Position numbers and translations under genes: made by a program. Under the pieces are notes generated by a model that did no database searches, was not told the origin of the DNA, and saw only the letters and a program-made list of their open reading frames with translations. From Ureibacillus endophyticus (GTDB taxonomy: Bacteria > Bacillota > Bacilli > Bacillales_A > Planococcaceae), in contig NZ_RBZN01000021.1 of the NCBI RefSeq assembly GCF_003628435.1, forward strand, positions 1 through 54,396: 54,396 nt of DNA. Reading direction: 5' to 3'. Positions 36,632 to 47,055 of the stretch are shown here, piece by piece. Each line of letters opens with the position of its first letter. Positions within the stretch are counted from its first letter, which is position 1.

Positions 36632-37348
36632 TTATTGAATTGGTGTTTTATTCGGTACACCTGGTTTGCGTGGGTATTTTTTTGGTGTTTGTTTTATTTT
36701 ATCAAATACATAAAGAGTTCGTTCACTTTCTTCAACCGGTAATAAGTAAGAAAACTCTTCTTTTAATTTAGCACCTAAAGTTGTAATTGCTTTTTTCGCA
36801 TCTTTTAATTCTTCTGGTCCAGCAGCAGCTTTTAATGCAACAAAATATCCGCCTTGTTTGGCTAATGGAATACATAACTCTGATAGAACGGATAATCGTG
36901 CTACTGCGCGGGCAGTAACAACTTCAAATTGCTCACGATATTTTACATTTTGACCAAATTCCTCAGCACGAGCATGCACAAATTGTACATTTTCTAATTG
37001 AAGCTCTTCACTTAAATGATTTAAAAAAGTAATACGTTTATTTAATGAATCAACAATTGTCACATGTAAATGTGGGAAGCATATTTTTATTGGGAGACTA
37101 GGAAAACCTGCACCTGCACCAACATCACAAATTGATTCTACCTTTGTAAAATCAAAGTAAAAGCTTGCACTAATGGAATCATAGAAATGCTTTAAATAAA
37201 CACCTTCTAAATCAGTGATTGCAGTTAAATTCATTTTTTCATTCCACTCAACTAAAAGCTCAAAATACTTTTTAAACTGTGTAATCTGGTTATCAGTTAG
37301 TTCGATTCCTTTTTCTTTTAACGCAGCAATAAATTGTTGTTCGTTCAT
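36632..37348 (-). CDS. rsmG: 16S rRNA (guanine527-N7)-methyltransferase RsmG
   Basis: A 238-residue SAM-dependent methyltransferase (GidB) modifying G527 of 16S rRNA; loss gives low-level streptomycin resistance in other bacteria. The SAM motif is [17 protein letters not shown] (about 70-86), and conserved [10 protein letters not shown] and [10 protein letters not shown] follow. It lies 69 bp after mnmG on the same strand, and a weak hairpin separates them. Confidence 0.96.
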   Translation of the reverse strand: MNEQQFIAALKEKGIELTDNQITQFKKYFELLVEWNEKMNLTAITDLEGVYLKHFYDSISASFYFDFTKVESICDVGAGAGFPSLPIKICFPHLHVTIVDSLNKRITFLNHLSEELQLENVQFVHARAEEFGQNVKYREQFEVVTARAVARLSVLSELCIPLAKQGGYFVALKAAAGPEELKDAKKAITTLGAKLKEEFSYLLPVEESERTLYVFDKIKQTPKKYPRKPGVPNKTPIQ

Positions 37349-37379
37349 TGAGATCTCCCTTTAATAATTTTTTCATAAA

Positions 37380-37411
37380 AATGAACGAGCGCCCAAAAAA
37401 GACGCTCGATT
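37380..37411 (-). terminator. weak terminator after mnmG
   Basis: CGAGCGTC and GGGCGCTCG arms on the minus strand flank a T6 loop, followed by TTCATTTTT. The tail is imperfect, so read-through into rsmG is likely. Confidence 0.5.
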
Positions 37412-37417
37412 TAATCT

Positions 37418-39313
37418 TTATTCATTCCCTATGCGTGCAATTTTCCCTTGTTCGATATATACAAGAAGAATTGAAATATCGGCAGGATTTACACCAGAAA
37501 TACGAGAAGCCTGGGCAATGGATAATGGACGAACTTCTTTTAGCTTTTCTCGAGCTTCCGTCGCAATACTTGGAACATCATCATAATCGATGTCTTCAGG
37601 TATTTTTTTATTTTCCATTTTGTGAAGCTTTTCAACTTGTGTTAATGCTTTTTGAATATAACCTTCATATTTTAATTGAATTTCAACTTGTTCTTTTACT
37701 TCATTGCTTAATTCAATTTCTGATGGTGTTAATGATGCAACTAATTCATAGTTCATTTCCGGACGTTTTAATAAATCTGCAGCACGGATACCATCTTTCA
37801 ATTCTGTACCACCAACAGAACGGATTACTGATTGAGTCGTTTCATTTGGTTTAATAATTACTTCACGAAGACGGGCAATTTCATTCTCGATTTGTTCTTT
37901 TTTCGTAGTAAATTTTTTGTAACGTTCTTCAGATATTAAACCAATTTTATAACCAATTTCAGTTAATCGTAAGTCTGCATTGTCATGGCGAAGAAGTAAG
38001 CGATACTCAGCTCTTGAAGTTAGTAAACGATATGGCTCGTTAGTTCCTTTCGTCACTAGGTCATCAATTAATACACCAATATAAGCTTCTGAACGTTTTA
38101 GAATTAGTTCTTCTTTTCCTAAAACTTTTGCAGCGGCATTAATTCCAGCCATTAACCCTTGACCAGCTGCTTCTTCATAACCACTTGTTCCATTAATTTG
38201 ACCAGCAGTATATAGGTTTTTAATAAGTTTTGTTTCAAGAGTTGGCCAAAGTTGAGTTGGTACTACTGAATCATATTCAATTGCATAACCAGCACGCATC
38301 ATTTCAGCATTTTCTAAACCTGGAATGGATTTTAACATCTCACGTTGAATGTTTTCAGGTAAACTTGTCGATAAACCTTGAACATAAACTTCTTGTGTAT
38401 CTCTTCCTTCTGGTTCTAGGAATAATTGATGACGTGGTTTATCGTTAAATCGTACAATTTTTGTTTCAATTGATGGACAGTAACGAGGACCTTCTGCCGT
38501 AATTAATCCTGTAAACATCGGTGCTTTGTCTAAATTATTGTTAATAATATCGTGCGTTTCGGCACTAGTATAAGTTAACCAACAAGGAATTTGATCCATA
38601 ATAAATTCAGTTGTTTCAAAACTAAATGCACGTGGTTCATCATCACCAGGTTGAATTTCTGTTTTACTATAATCTATCGTTTTACTATTAACACGAGGTG
38701 GTGTACCTGTTTTAAAACGAATAATGTCAAAACCTAATTCACGTAAGTTGTCGGCTAATTTAATGGAAGGACGTTGGTTATTTGGACCACTTGAATATTT
38801 CACATCTCCAATAATAATTTCGCCGCGCAAGTACGTACCAGTTGTAACGATTACCGATTTAGCTCGATAAATTCCACCTGTTTGCGTTACAACTCCAGTA
38901 ACTGTACCGTCTTCTATAATTAACTCATCAACCATTGCTTGGTTAATTGTTAAATTTTCTTCTTCCTCTAATAAACGTTTCATTTCACGTTGGTAAAGCA
39001 CTTTATCAGCTTGGGCACGTAAAGCACGCACTGCTGGACCTTTACCCGTGTTTAGCATACGCATTTGGATATGAGTTTTATCAATAACTCTCCCCATTAC
39101 TCCACCTAATGCATCAATTTCACGTACGACAATTCCTTTTGCCGGTCCACCGATAGATGGGTTACATGGCATAAAGGCAATCATATCTAAACTAATTGTA
39201 AGCATGAGTGTTTTAGCACCCATTTTTGCTGCAGCATATGCTGCTTCTACGCCAGCATGACCTGCGCCGATGACGATAACATCGTACGAGCCTGCTTCAT
39301 ATGTTGTTGTCAT
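37418..39313 (-). CDS. mnmG: tRNA uridine-5-carboxymethylaminomethyl synthesis protein MnmG
   Basis: A 631-residue FAD protein (GidA) that, with MnmE, modifies U34 of certain tRNAs. The FAD-binding motif [19 protein letters not shown] is at about 15-33. Conserved [18 protein letters not shown] and the [11 protein letters not shown] region of the C-terminal domain are present. Full length and beside its partner mnmE. Confidence 0.97.
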   Translation of the reverse strand: MTTTYEAGSYDVIVIGAGHAGVEAAYAAAKMGAKTLMLTISLDMIAFMPCNPSIGGPAKGIVVREIDALGGVMGRVIDKTHIQMRMLNTGKGPAVRALRAQADKVLYQREMKRLLEEEENLTINQAMVDELIIEDGTVTGVVTQTGGIYRAKSVIVTTGTYLRGEIIIGDVKYSSGPNNQRPSIKLADNLRELGFDIIRFKTGTPPRVNSKTIDYSKTEIQPGDDEPRAFSFETTEFIMDQIPCWLTYTSAETHDIINNNLDKAPMFTGLITAEGPRYCPSIETKIVRFNDKPRHQLFLEPEGRDTQEVYVQGLSTSLPENIQREMLKSIPGLENAEMMRAGYAIEYDSVVPTQLWPTLETKLIKNLYTAGQINGTSGYEEAAGQGLMAGINAAAKVLGKEELILKRSEAYIGVLIDDLVTKGTNEPYRLLTSRAEYRLLLRHDNADLRLTEIGYKIGLISEERYKKFTTKKEQIENEIARLREVIIKPNETTQSVIRSVGGTELKDGIRAADLLKRPEMNYELVASLTPSEIELSNEVKEQVEIQLKYEGYIQKALTQVEKLHKMENKKIPEDIDYDDVPSIATEAREKLKEVRPLSIAQASRISGVNPADISILLVYIEQGKIARIGNE

Positions 39314-39434
39314 GCCGAATCTTCCTCTCTATTTAAAAAATATTATTGTACATTTATATTTGACTTAACTAATAATAAGGCAAAAGTTAATTCTTTTACA
39401 CTTAAAATTAATTAAGTCTTATCATTTTTAGAAC

Positions 39435-40820
39435 TTACTTACCTAAACAGAATTGTGAGAACAACTGGTTAATTAAACTTTCTTGTACTGTATCGCCTAC
39501 GATTTCTCCTAAAAGCTCCCACGTTTTTGTCACATCGATTTGGATCATATCTACTGGTACACCAGCATTAGCTGCATTGATTGCATCTTCAATTGTATCC
39601 TTTGCTTGATGTAGAAGTGCTATGTGTCGAGCATTTGAAACATACGTTAAGTCATTTGCTTCTACTTGTCCTTCGAAGAATGTTTTCGCAATGGCTTCTT
39701 CTAATTCAATAACTCCTTGTTCTTGTAAAAGAGAAGTTGTCACAACTGGACGTCCATTTGCTAGTTGTTCTACTCTATCTAAATTGATTTTTCGAGGCAA
39801 GTCCGTTTTATTCACTACAACGATAAAATCCATATTTTGAATCGTTTCAAATAAACGCTCGTCTTCTTCAGATAATTCTTCCGCTGAATTTAATACAAGC
39901 AAAATTAAATCTGCTTCTTTTAATACTTGACGAGATCTTTCTACCCCTATACGTTCAACGATATCTTCCGTTTCACGAATACCTGCTGTATCGACTAAAC
40001 GTAACGGTACGCCACGAACATTGACATACTCTTCTATAATATCACGAGTTGTCCCTGCTATATCTGTAACAATTGCTTTATTCTCGTGGACTAAACTATT
40101 TAACAATGAAGACTTACCAACGTTTGGTCTACCTAAAATAACTGTTGAAAGCCCTTCTCGTAAAATTTTCCCTTGAGATGAAGTTTGAAGAAGTTTATCA
40201 ATTTCATCCCGCACCCAAGAACATTTTTCTAATAAAACAGGAATCGTCATTTCTTCAACATCATCATATTCAGGGTAATCAATATTCACTTCGACATGAG
40301 CAAGTGTTTCAATCAACGCTTGTCTTAATTGTGCAATTAATCGTGAAAGTTTTCCTTCCATTTGCCCAAGTGCTACATTCATCGCTCGGTCAGTTTTTGC
40401 ACGAATTAAATCCATTACTGCCTCAGCTTGCGATAAATCAATTCGACCATTTAAAAAGGCACGTTTTGTAAACTCACCTGGTTCTGCTAACCTTGCTCCA
40501 TTGCGTAAAACAAGTTGTAACACACGATTTACTGAAACAATCCCACCATGACAATTAATTTCTACTACATCCTCACGAGTAAAGGTTTTTGGGCCGCGCA
40601 TTAGTGAAAGCATCACTTCCTCAATAACTTCCTCTGTTTTTGGATCAATCAAATGTCCATAATGTATCGTATGGGATTTCTCCTCACTCAGTTTTTTCCC
40701 ACTGGGCGATTTAAATATATTTTCTGCTATTTGAATTGCTTCATCCCCACTCAAACGAACAATGGCAATTGCACCTTCGCCCATTGGTGTAGATATCGCA
40801 GTAATTGTATCGTACTCCAT
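39435..40820 (-). CDS. mnmE: tRNA modification GTPase MnmE
   Basis: A 461-residue GTPase (TrmE) acting with MnmG on tRNA U34. An N-terminal folate-binding domain (about 1-120) and helical domain enclose the G domain: G1 [12 protein letters not shown] (about 229-240), G2 TTRDIIEE, G3 [11 protein letters not shown]4 NKTDLP. The C-terminal CLGK contains the cysteine needed for the reaction. The upstream gap to jag carries paired DnaA boxes. Confidence 0.97.
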   Translation of the reverse strand: MEYDTITAISTPMGEGAIAIVRLSGDEAIQIAENIFKSPSGKKLSEEKSHTIHYGHLIDPKTEEVIEEVMLSLMRGPKTFTREDVVEINCHGGIVSVNRVLQLVLRNGARLAEPGEFTKRAFLNGRIDLSQAEAVMDLIRAKTDRAMNVALGQMEGKLSRLIAQLRQALIETLAHVEVNIDYPEYDDVEEMTIPVLLEKCSWVRDEIDKLLQTSSQGKILREGLSTVILGRPNVGKSSLLNSLVHENKAIVTDIAGTTRDIIEEYVNVRGVPLRLVDTAGIRETEDIVERIGVERSRQVLKEADLILLVLNSAEELSEEDERLFETIQNMDFIVVVNKTDLPRKINLDRVEQLANGRPVVTTSLLQEQGVIELEEAIAKTFFEGQVEANDLTYVSNARHIALLHQAKDTIEDAINAANAGVPVDMIQIDVTKTWELLGEIVGDTVQESLINQLFSQFCLGK

Positions 40821-40880
40821 GAATGAAACCTCCTATTTTCACGAACTTCACTCAAAATAAAATTTATGTTAATTCCGAAC

Positions 40881-40983
40881 TTATCCACATGTGAATAACT
40901 ACAACGAACATAGTTTACTAACAACTTAGGGTAACATATTTTGAGTAAATACGAAAGTAAAGCATTTTTCCACATGTGGATAA
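40881..40983. promoter_or_regulatory. paired DnaA boxes in the mnmE-jag gap
   Basis: Two head-to-head pairs share a CACATGTG centre: TTATCCACA (40881-40889) with TGTGAATAA (40890-40898), and TTTTCCACA (40966-40974) with TGTGGATAA (40975-40983). Two of the four are perfect boxes. B. subtilis has a DnaA-bound cluster in the same trmE-jag interval. The rest of the 40821-41090 gap is AT-rich. Confidence 0.8.
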
Positions 40984-41040
40984 TGTATTTTAGGAGAAAA
41001 AAGTGGTTATTTACAGGGGACTTTTTTGGAAATTGAGCAT

Positions 41041-41072
41041 AAAAAATACGGCCTATTGAAATAGACCGCATT
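41041..41072 (-). terminator. terminator of yidC-jag
   Basis: ATGCGGTCTATT and AATAGGCCGTAT arms form a stem on the minus strand and are followed by TTTTTTATG. Confidence 0.75.
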
Positions 41073-41090
41073 CTATAATCTGTATGTTGT

Positions 41091-41867
41091 TTATTTTAAT
41101 GGCTCAATTACTAGATGACGATTAGGTTCAACACCTTCAGAGTATGTTTCAATATCAATACGATTTGCAAGCGCATTATGAATCACCTTACGCTCATATG
41201 ACGGCATTGGTTCTAATGAAACTTTCTTTCCAGTACGAACTGCTCGATCTGCCATTCGTTCAGCTAATTGTTCTAAAGATGCCTGTCGTCGTTCACGATA
41301 ATCTTCTACATCTAGCTTAACTAACAAAAATGATTTTGCGCTTTTATTTACAACAAGTTGGGTTAATTGCTGGATTGCATTTAACGTTGAACCTCGTTTT
41401 CCTATTAAAAGTGCTGCCTTTTCACTCTCTAACTTTAAGAATAAATTTTTACCTTCAGTTTTTGAATGAATTTTTAAATCTTCAATCCCCATTTCCTTTG
41501 CAATACTATTTACATAGTCCTTTGCAACACTCATCGGGTCAATTTTTACTTCTTCTTCAGTTAGTAACTCTTCTACTTCATCAACATTTTCATTTGCTTC
41601 TGGTTGATTTAATGGAGCTTCAATTTTCTCTAGTTGTTCAGCTTCAACTTGAACTACTTCTTCTAATTTAGTAATAGCTGGTTGTTCAATTTGTACCTCT
41701 TTAACCGTTACACGCACCTCTGCAGGACGTGTACCAAAACCTAAAAATCCTTTTTTCGCCTCTTGTAAAACTTCAACTTCAACTTGAGCACGGGTTGTCC
41801 CAAGTTTTTGTAACGCTAATGAGATCGCTTCTTCTGTGCTAGCGCCTGTTTGCGTAATCTGTTTCAC
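41091..41867 (-). CDS. jag: RNA-binding protein Jag/KhpB-like
   Basis: A 258-residue protein with three parts: the N-terminal Jag_N domain (about 1-55, ASTEEAISLALQKLG, KKGFLGFG), a long acidic linker (about 56-115), then KH (LLIGKRGSTLNAIQQL) and R3H (MPSYERKVIHNALANR) domains. The homologous KhpB affects cell elongation and sporulation. It overlaps yidC by 4 bp, the classical spoIIIJ-jag arrangement. Confidence 0.95.
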   Translation of the reverse strand: MKQITQTGASTEEAISLALQKLGTTRAQVEVEVLQEAKKGFLGFGTRPAEVRVTVKEVQIEQPAITKLEEVVQVEAEQLEKIEAPLNQPEANENVDEVEELLTEEEVKIDPMSVAKDYVNSIAKEMGIEDLKIHSKTEGKNLFLKLESEKAALLIGKRGSTLNAIQQLTQLVVNKSAKSFLLVKLDVEDYRERRQASLEQLAERMADRAVRTGKKVSLEPMPSYERKVIHNALANRIDIETYSEGVEPNRHLVIEPLK

Positions 41868-42634
41868 TTTTTCGCTCCTCCAGTTGTCATAGGTTCTGTT
41901 TTCTTTTTATTCCAAGGTTTATAAATCACAAGGTTTTGAATAACTGAGATGATATTTCCGACAACCCAATATAATGATAATGCAGCTGGTAAGGCAATAC
42001 CAAATCCAATAATCATTAATGGCATGATGTACATCATAACCTTCATTTGTGGGTTATCTACTGCAGGACCTGTCATTAACACAACAAACTGTATTAAACC
42101 AGCCAGTACAGCTAGTACAACACTTGGATCTGCTAATGGGAAAACTAAAAACGTTCCTAAGTCAAAAGCCGGTGTTGCATTCATACGGCTAATTGCATGG
42201 TAGAAACCAATTAAGATTGGCATTTGAATGAATATTGGTAAACATCCAGCCATCGGATTTACACCAGAAGATTGCATCAGTGCCATCATCTCTTGTTGAT
42301 ACTTTTGTTGAGTAACAGCATCTTTTGAAGCATATTTCTGTTGTAATTCCTTCATCTTAGGTTGAATCTCTTGCATTTTTTTCGAACTTTTTACTTGTTT
42401 AATTGTTAGAGGTAATATTACGAGACGGATAATAATTGTAACAGCAATAATACCCAATGCATATGAGCCTAGTAGCTCGGCAAAATATTTAATAAATGAA
42501 ACTAACGGCCAGACAATGAATTCATTCCAAAAACCTTTGCTTTCAGAAGAAATTGGCTCGTTAAATTCTGTACATCCAGATAGCAGCAACGCTACTGATA
42601 CTAGAGACAGAACAATCCAAAGTCTTTTTTTCAA
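41864..42634 (-). CDS. yidC: membrane protein insertase YidC/SpoIIIJ (lipoprotein)
   Basis: A 256-residue insertase that places membrane proteins in the bilayer, alone or with SecYEG. A signal with lipobox LLLSGC is at the N-terminus, followed by five membrane segments; the conserved arginine region is in LGIIAVTIIIRLVILPLTIK. The start is set at the TTG at 42634 because the binding site AGGAGG lies 7 bp upstream and inside the longer frame that begins at 42661. In Bacillus SpoIIIJ is needed for forespore development. Confidence 0.95.
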   Translation of the reverse strand: MKKRLWIVLSLVSVALLLSGCTEFNEPISSESKGFWNEFIVWPLVSFIKYFAELLGSYALGIIAVTIIIRLVILPLTIKQVKSSKKMQEIQPKMKELQQKYASKDAVTQQKYQQEMMALMQSSGVNPMAGCLPIFIQMPILIGFYHAISRMNATPAFDLGTFLVFPLADPSVVLAVLAGLIQFVVLMTGPAVDNPQMKVMMYIMPLMIIGFGIALPAALSLYWVVGNIISVIQNLVIYKPWNKKKTEPMTTGGAKK

Positions 42635-42779
42635 CCTTCTTCCTCCTAGAGTACTATTCAATTCAAAAAATTCATTGAAGTTATTTTAACACGGGTAACG
42701 CTTTCACTCTACTAATTGTTCTTTTAGAAGTACTATTTTTTCCGAATTTTCAATCCAAAAAGTGAACAGCTATTACTAA

Positions 42780-43124
42780 CTACTTCTTCTTTAATACCTT
42801 TGCAATCTTTAATACATGCTCTAAACTTTTCTTTGTTTCATGAAAATCTAATGTGGCCGCTGGTTGTCTAGCGATAATAACATAATCCATATCTTGTCTA
42901 ACTTCTTCTTTCAATTCTAAAAATACTTGTCTTATATACCTTTTAATTTGGACTCTTGTAACGGCTTTACCGATCTTCTTCCCCACAGATAAGCCGATAC
43001 GAAACTCGTTTTGTCCCTCTTTTGGTAAGCAGTAAACAACAAATTGACGATTTGCAAAGGATTTTCCCTTTTTAAACACCTTCTGAAAATCTTCATTTTT
43101 CTTAACTCTTTGCCGTTTTTTCAT
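42780..43124 (-). CDS. rnpA: ribonuclease P protein component
   Basis: A 114-residue basic protein that helps the RNase P RNA bind precursor tRNA. The order [34 protein letters not shown], and [11 protein letters not shown] fits RnpA throughout. The RNR motif, normally RNRIKR in B. subtilis, reads RVQIKR here (Asn and Arg replaced by Val and Gln). The gene is otherwise full length and lies 78 bp from rpmH, with a terminator-like hairpin between. Confidence 0.95.
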   Translation of the reverse strand: MKKRQRVKKNEDFQKVFKKGKSFANRQFVVYCLPKEGQNEFRIGLSVGKKIGKAVTRVQIKRYIRQVFLELKEEVRQDMDYVIIARQPAATLDFHETKKSLEHVLKIAKVLKKK

Positions 43125-43170
43125 ATTCTACCTACACATCCAATCAATCTTCTAGTATCTTAAAATGCCG

Positions 43171-43201
43171 AAAAAAAAGACCACTGAAGAAGCTCAGTGG
43201 A
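43171..43201 (-). terminator. terminator between rpmH and rnpA
   Basis: CCACTGA (43181-43187) pairs with TCAGTGG (43194-43200). On the minus strand CTTTTTTTT follows. It should reduce transcription from the strong rpmH promoter into rnpA. Confidence 0.75.
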
Positions 43202-43202
43202 C

Positions 43203-43337
43203 TTATGCTGATAATACTTTTCTTCCTTTACGACGGCGAGCAGCTAATACTTTACGTCCGTTCTTTGTGCTCATACGTGCGCGGAATCCGTGTACTTTAC
43301 TATGCTTACGTTTTTTTGGTTGATATGTGCGTTTCAT
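43203..43337 (-). CDS. rpmH: 50S ribosomal protein L34
   Basis: A 44-residue, highly basic protein beginning [19 protein letters not shown] and ending [10 protein letters not shown], the full family length. The start is ATG 43337, preceded by GGAGGTG; the longer frame to 43394 contains the promoter region and is not translated. Confidence 0.98.
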   Translation of the reverse strand: MKRTYQPKKRKHSKVHGFRARMSTKNGRKVLAARRRKGRKVLSA

Positions 43338-43392
43338 TATATATGACACCTCCAAATGAAAGTTAATTTTTATCCTACATACAGACCAATAC

Positions 43393-43422
43393 ATTATATA
43401 GTTAAAAGAAATAGCTTGTCAA
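43393..43422 (-). promoter_or_regulatory. strong sigma-A promoter of rpmH
   Basis: On the minus strand TTGACA (43422-43417) and TATAAT (43398-43393), both perfect consensus, are spaced by 18 bp and lie about 55 bp upstream of rpmH. Confidence 0.85.
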
Positions 43423-43931
43423 TTAATAATTTATTCTAACAAACCAAACCCTCTTTCGCCATTTTCTAATATCGGCTGTCCCTCATTTCATTCTATCTTT
43501 GTATATCAAAATTAAAGGGCCCTTTTAAATAAAAAAATTATCCACAAGATTTTCTCGCTACGAAAAAATCGAATGTGGATAAAATTTTTCGATATTTTTT
43601 TATCCACAAGGTTTACTGACAACTTTTACACAAATCCCAGCCCTGTGGACAACTTATTTGTGATTAAAAAATAGTTGTGTGGATAAGTTTCACCAACTAT
43701 TGAAATGACAATATTTTTTTGTTACGATAGTTGTGTTTTCCTTTGTGGAAATCTTTGTTGGGAAATATTTTATCCACAGATGTTAATAACTTGTGGATAA
43801 GAATAAACACACCTTATGGATAATAGTTATCCACAGTATGTGATTATGTGTTTTAATATAATTCTGTTATTCTTTATAGATGCATTTTATTAATTTGAAA
43901 CTGAAATTATACATGAAAAGGAGAAAAAAGC
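43423..43931. promoter_or_regulatory. oriC DnaA-box array upstream of dnaA
   Basis: Seven perfect TTATCCACA boxes: 43538-43546, 43600-43608, 43770-43778, 43827-43835 on plus and 43574-43582, 43678-43686, 43792-43800 on minus. Near matches lie at 43644-43652 and 43815-43823. A TATAAT at 43857-43862 may belong to the dnaA promoter, so DnaA can repress its own gene. This is the incA/incB-like half of the bipartite Bacillus origin. Confidence 0.92.
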
Positions 43932-45278
43932 TTGGCACATTTAGAAGAATTATGGAACAATGTCCTGGCTCAAGTAGAACAAAAAATTTCAAAACCAAGC
44001 TTTGAAACGTGGCTAAAATCAACTAAGTTACTTTCATATAAAGGATCTAATGTTACCATTGCCGCACCCAACTCATTTGCACGTGATTGGCTAGAGAATC
44101 ATTATGTTCATCTAATCGCGGGTATTTTGTCTGAACTAACAGGCGAAGACTTGTTTATTAAATTTGTTGTTCAAAAGGATCAGGATGACGATAGTGAGGA
44201 TTTACCTGTACCACAGGTCATGCAAGTAAATACTGTTGATCACTCAGAAATTACACCTGGAATGCTTAATCCAAAGTATACATTTGATACGTTTGTTATC
44301 GGGTCTGGGAATCGATTTGCTCATGCAGCCTCTCTTGCCGTTGCTGAGGCTCCTGCAAAAGCCTATAATCCCTTCTTTATCTATGGGGGAGTAGGACTAG
44401 GGAAAACTCACTTAATGCATGCTATCGGCCATTATGTACTTGAACATAATCCAAATGCTAAAGTTGTTTACTTATCTTCTGAAAAGTTTACAAATGAATT
44501 TATTAATTCGATTCGTGATAATAAAGCTGTAGATTTTCGAAATAAATATCGGAATGTCGATGTATTACTAATTGATGATATTCAATTTTTGGCTGGAAAA
44601 GAATCTACACAAGAGGAATTTTTCCATACCTTTAATACATTACATACCGAATCAAAACAAATTGTTATTTCCAGTGACCGTCCTCCAAAGGAAATTCCAA
44701 CTCTTGAAGATCGATTACGCTCACGTTTCGAATGGGGATTAATAACGGATATTACACCACCAGATTTAGAAACACGTATTGCGATTCTTCGCAAAAAAGC
44801 TAAAGCTGATGGATTAGATATTCCAAACGAGGTTATGCATCACATCGCAAATCAAATTGATACAAACATTCGTGAATTAGAAGGCGCTTTAATTCGTGTT
44901 GTTGCTTTCTCATCATTAGTGAATCGAGACATTACTGCAGAATTAGCTGCAGAAGCATTAAAAGATATCATTCCAAATGCAAAACCACGTATGATATCAA
45001 TTCTAGATATACAGACTGCTGTGGGTGAATACTATCAAATTAAATTAGAGGATTTTGCCGCTAAGAAGAGAACGAAGTCAATCGCTTTCCCAAGACAAGT
45101 TGCTATGTACTTATCGAGGGAATTAACAGATTTCTCTTTACCAAAAATAGGGGAAGAGTTTGGTGGGCGTGACCATACAACAGTCATTCATGCTCATGAA
45201 AAAATATCCTCTATGTTAAAAGAGGATCAACAATTACAACAAGATATTAAACAAATTCGTAGTATGTTAGGTAAATAA
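43932..45278 (+). CDS. dnaA: chromosomal replication initiator DnaA
   Basis: A 448-residue AAA+ initiator that binds DnaA boxes and opens the origin. Domain I (about 1-80) has [11 protein letters not shown]. The AAA+ domain has Walker [14 protein letters not shown] and Walker [11 protein letters not shown]. The C-terminal helix-turn-helix contains [15 protein letters not shown]. The start is TTG behind AAAAGGAG. It is flanked by DnaA boxes on both sides. Confidence 0.98.
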   Translation: MAHLEELWNNVLAQVEQKISKPSFETWLKSTKLLSYKGSNVTIAAPNSFARDWLENHYVHLIAGILSELTGEDLFIKFVVQKDQDDDSEDLPVPQVMQVNTVDHSEITPGMLNPKYTFDTFVIGSGNRFAHAASLAVAEAPAKAYNPFFIYGGVGLGKTHLMHAIGHYVLEHNPNAKVVYLSSEKFTNEFINSIRDNKAVDFRNKYRNVDVLLIDDIQFLAGKESTQEEFFHTFNTLHTESKQIVISSDRPPKEIPTLEDRLRSRFEWGLITDITPPDLETRIAILRKKAKADGLDIPNEVMHHIANQIDTNIRELEGALIRVVAFSSLVNRDITAELAAEALKDIIPNAKPRMISILDIQTAVGEYYQIKLEDFAAKKRTKSIAFPRQVAMYLSRELTDFSLPKIGEEFGGRDHTTVIHAHEKISSMLKEDQQLQQDIKQIRSMLGK

Positions 45279-45446
45279 TGATGTGGATAACTATTTTATT
45301 TTCCCACACTTTCATACACAACTTATTAACATGTGGATAGTTAGAGTTTACTGGTGAAAAATATGGTTATCCACAAATCCACAGGCCCTATTACTATATC
45401 TATTAAAATCTTTTAAAATAATATATTAATAAGTGAGGTATAATCT
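45279..45446. promoter_or_regulatory. oriC unwinding region between dnaA and dnaN
   Basis: DnaA boxes lie at 45282-45290 (perfect, minus), 45332-45340 (one mismatch) and 45367-45375 (perfect, plus), the last followed by AAATCCACA and GC-rich GGCCC. Directly after, CTATTACTATATCTATTA (45388-45405) reads as six DnaA-trio-like triplets (CTA TTA CTA TAT CTA TTA), then an AT-only stretch suited to melting. This is the order of the basal unwinding system described in B. subtilis. Confidence 0.85.
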
Positions 45447-46583
45447 ATGAAATTTGATATTATGCGTGAGCGTTTACTAGATGGGTTAAATAACGTCATG
45501 AAGGCTGTCAGTTCTAAAACGACAATTCCAATTTTAACAGGGATTAAAATCGATGTAACAAATGATGGGATTACACTTACTGGTAGTGATGCAGATATTA
45601 CAATTCAAACGTTTATCCCATTAGAAGAAGATGGAGACCAACTAATTAATATTACTGAAACAGGTTCAATTGTTTTACAAGCACGTATGTTTAACGAAAT
45701 CGTTAGAAAATTACCAACAAATGATGTTGAAATCGAAGTATCAAATGGTTTACAAACACATATTCGTTCAGGTAAGTCTGAATTCCATTTAATTGGTTCT
45801 GATGCTTCTGAATATCCATTATTACCTGAAGTATCAACAGATCAACAATTTACTATGCCTGCAGATTTATTAAAATCTGTTATTCGTGAAACAGTATTTG
45901 CTGTAGCTACTTCTGAAAGTCGTCCTGTATTAACAGGTGTAAACTGGCAAATTCATGGTGATGAACTTGTATGTGTAGCTACAGATAGCCATCGTCTTGC
46001 TAGAAGAAAAACGACACTTGAACAATTGCCTACAAATGTTAATTCAGTAGTAATTCCAGGGAAAAGCTTAAACGAATTAAATAAAATTCTTGGTGAATCG
46101 AACAATCCAGTTGAAATTGTTATAACGAATCAACAGGTTTTATTTAAAACTGAAAATGTGTTATTCTTCTCAAGACTTCTTGAAGGTAACTATCCAGAAA
46201 CTTCTCGTTTAATTCCAGAAGAATTTAAAACGACAATTACAATTAACGGTAAATCATTATTACAAGCAATCGACCGTGCATCTCTACTTGCACGTGAAGA
46301 TCGTAATAATGTTGTTCGTTTTGAAACTTTAGAGGGGAACAGTGTTGAAATTTCATCAAACTCCCCAGAAATAGGTAAAGTTGAAGAACAAATTCAAGTA
46401 GAGTCGTTAGATGGCGAATCTCTAAAAATTTCCTTCAGTGCAAAATACATGATGGAAGCTCTAAAAGCAATTGATGGACAAGATGTTATAATTCAATTTA
46501 CAGGAGCTATGAGACCATTTATTTTACGCTCTGTACATGACGATGCCATCTTACAATTGATCTTACCGGTAAGAACTTACTAA
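45447..46583 (+). CDS. dnaN: DNA polymerase III beta sliding clamp
   Basis: A 378-residue clamp that forms a dimeric ring on DNA. The three repeated clamp domains are visible at about 1-125, 128-247 and 250-378, with SSKTTIPILTGIKI near the start, RPVLTGVNW in the second and MRPFILRS followed by LILPVRTY at the end. Full length, immediately after the oriC unwinding region. Confidence 0.97.
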   Translation: MKFDIMRERLLDGLNNVMKAVSSKTTIPILTGIKIDVTNDGITLTGSDADITIQTFIPLEEDGDQLINITETGSIVLQARMFNEIVRKLPTNDVEIEVSNGLQTHIRSGKSEFHLIGSDASEYPLLPEVSTDQQFTMPADLLKSVIRETVFAVATSESRPVLTGVNWQIHGDELVCVATDSHRLARRKTTLEQLPTNVNSVVIPGKSLNELNKILGESNNPVEIVITNQQVLFKTENVLFFSRLLEGNYPETSRLIPEEFKTTITINGKSLLQAIDRASLLAREDRNNVVRFETLEGNSVEISSNSPEIGKVEEQIQVESLDGESLKISFSAKYMMEALKAIDGQDVIIQFTGAMRPFILRSVHDDAILQLILPVRTY

Positions 46584-46611
46584 AAATTAATTTATAAATA
46601 AAATTATGTTT

Positions 46612-46643
46612 TTTAAAGATAGTCATTTATGGCTATCTTTTTC
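46612..46643 (+). terminator. terminator of dnaN
   Basis: AAAGATAGTC and GGCTATCTTT arms form a stem with one G-T pair and are followed by TTCTT, 30 bp past dnaN. The region 46644-46758 is AT-rich with nothing else recognised. Confidence 0.7.
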
Positions 46644-46758
46644 TTATGTATAAAAAGTGAATACAACTTTTTTAGAGCTATTAGAATTCCAATCATGTTT
46701 ACTATTAGGGCAATAAGTTCAATTTTCCTTTTGACTAATTTTGTTTAATCTTCTTTTC

Positions 46759-46788
46759 TTGGCATTTTTAGAGCATTTTAGGTATGAT
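46759..46788 (+). promoter_or_regulatory. probable promoter of yaaA-recF
   Basis: TTGGCA (46759-46764) and TATGAT (46783-46788) are spaced by 18 bp, 40 bp upstream of yaaA. It lies inside the longer open frame starting at 46741, which argues for the later yaaA start. Confidence 0.5.
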
Positions 46789-46827
46789 AAAGAGATAGAT
46801 GAATGTGAATCGGAGGATGTATTTACT

Positions 46828-47055
46828 TTGGATGAAATAGTAATTGATACAGAATTTATCACCCTAGGCCAAGCTTTAAAAGTTACTGATGCAATTAGTT
46901 CAGGTGGTATGGCTAAATGGTTTTTACAAGAAAATGATGTCTACGTAAATGGAGAAATTGACAATCGTCGAGGGAGAAAACTACGCCATGGTGATGTGAT
47001 TAACATACCAGGGGTTGGTAGGTACGTGATTGCCAATAAGAACGGAGAAATCTAA
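46828..47055 (+). CDS. yaaA: S4-domain RNA-binding protein YaaA
   Basis: A 75-residue S4-like protein: ITLGQALKVTDAISSGGMAK, then NGEIDNRRGRKLRHGDVI. The family is found between dnaN and recF in Bacillales and is linked to ribosome or RNA binding. The start is TTG 46828, preceded by CGGAGGATG; this fits the B. subtilis protein, which begins just before ISIDTEMITLGQ. The stop abuts the recF start with no gap, so recF translation is coupled. Confidence 0.92.
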   Translation: MDEIVIDTEFITLGQALKVTDAISSGGMAKWFLQENDVYVNGEIDNRRGRKLRHGDVINIPGVGRYVIANKNGEI

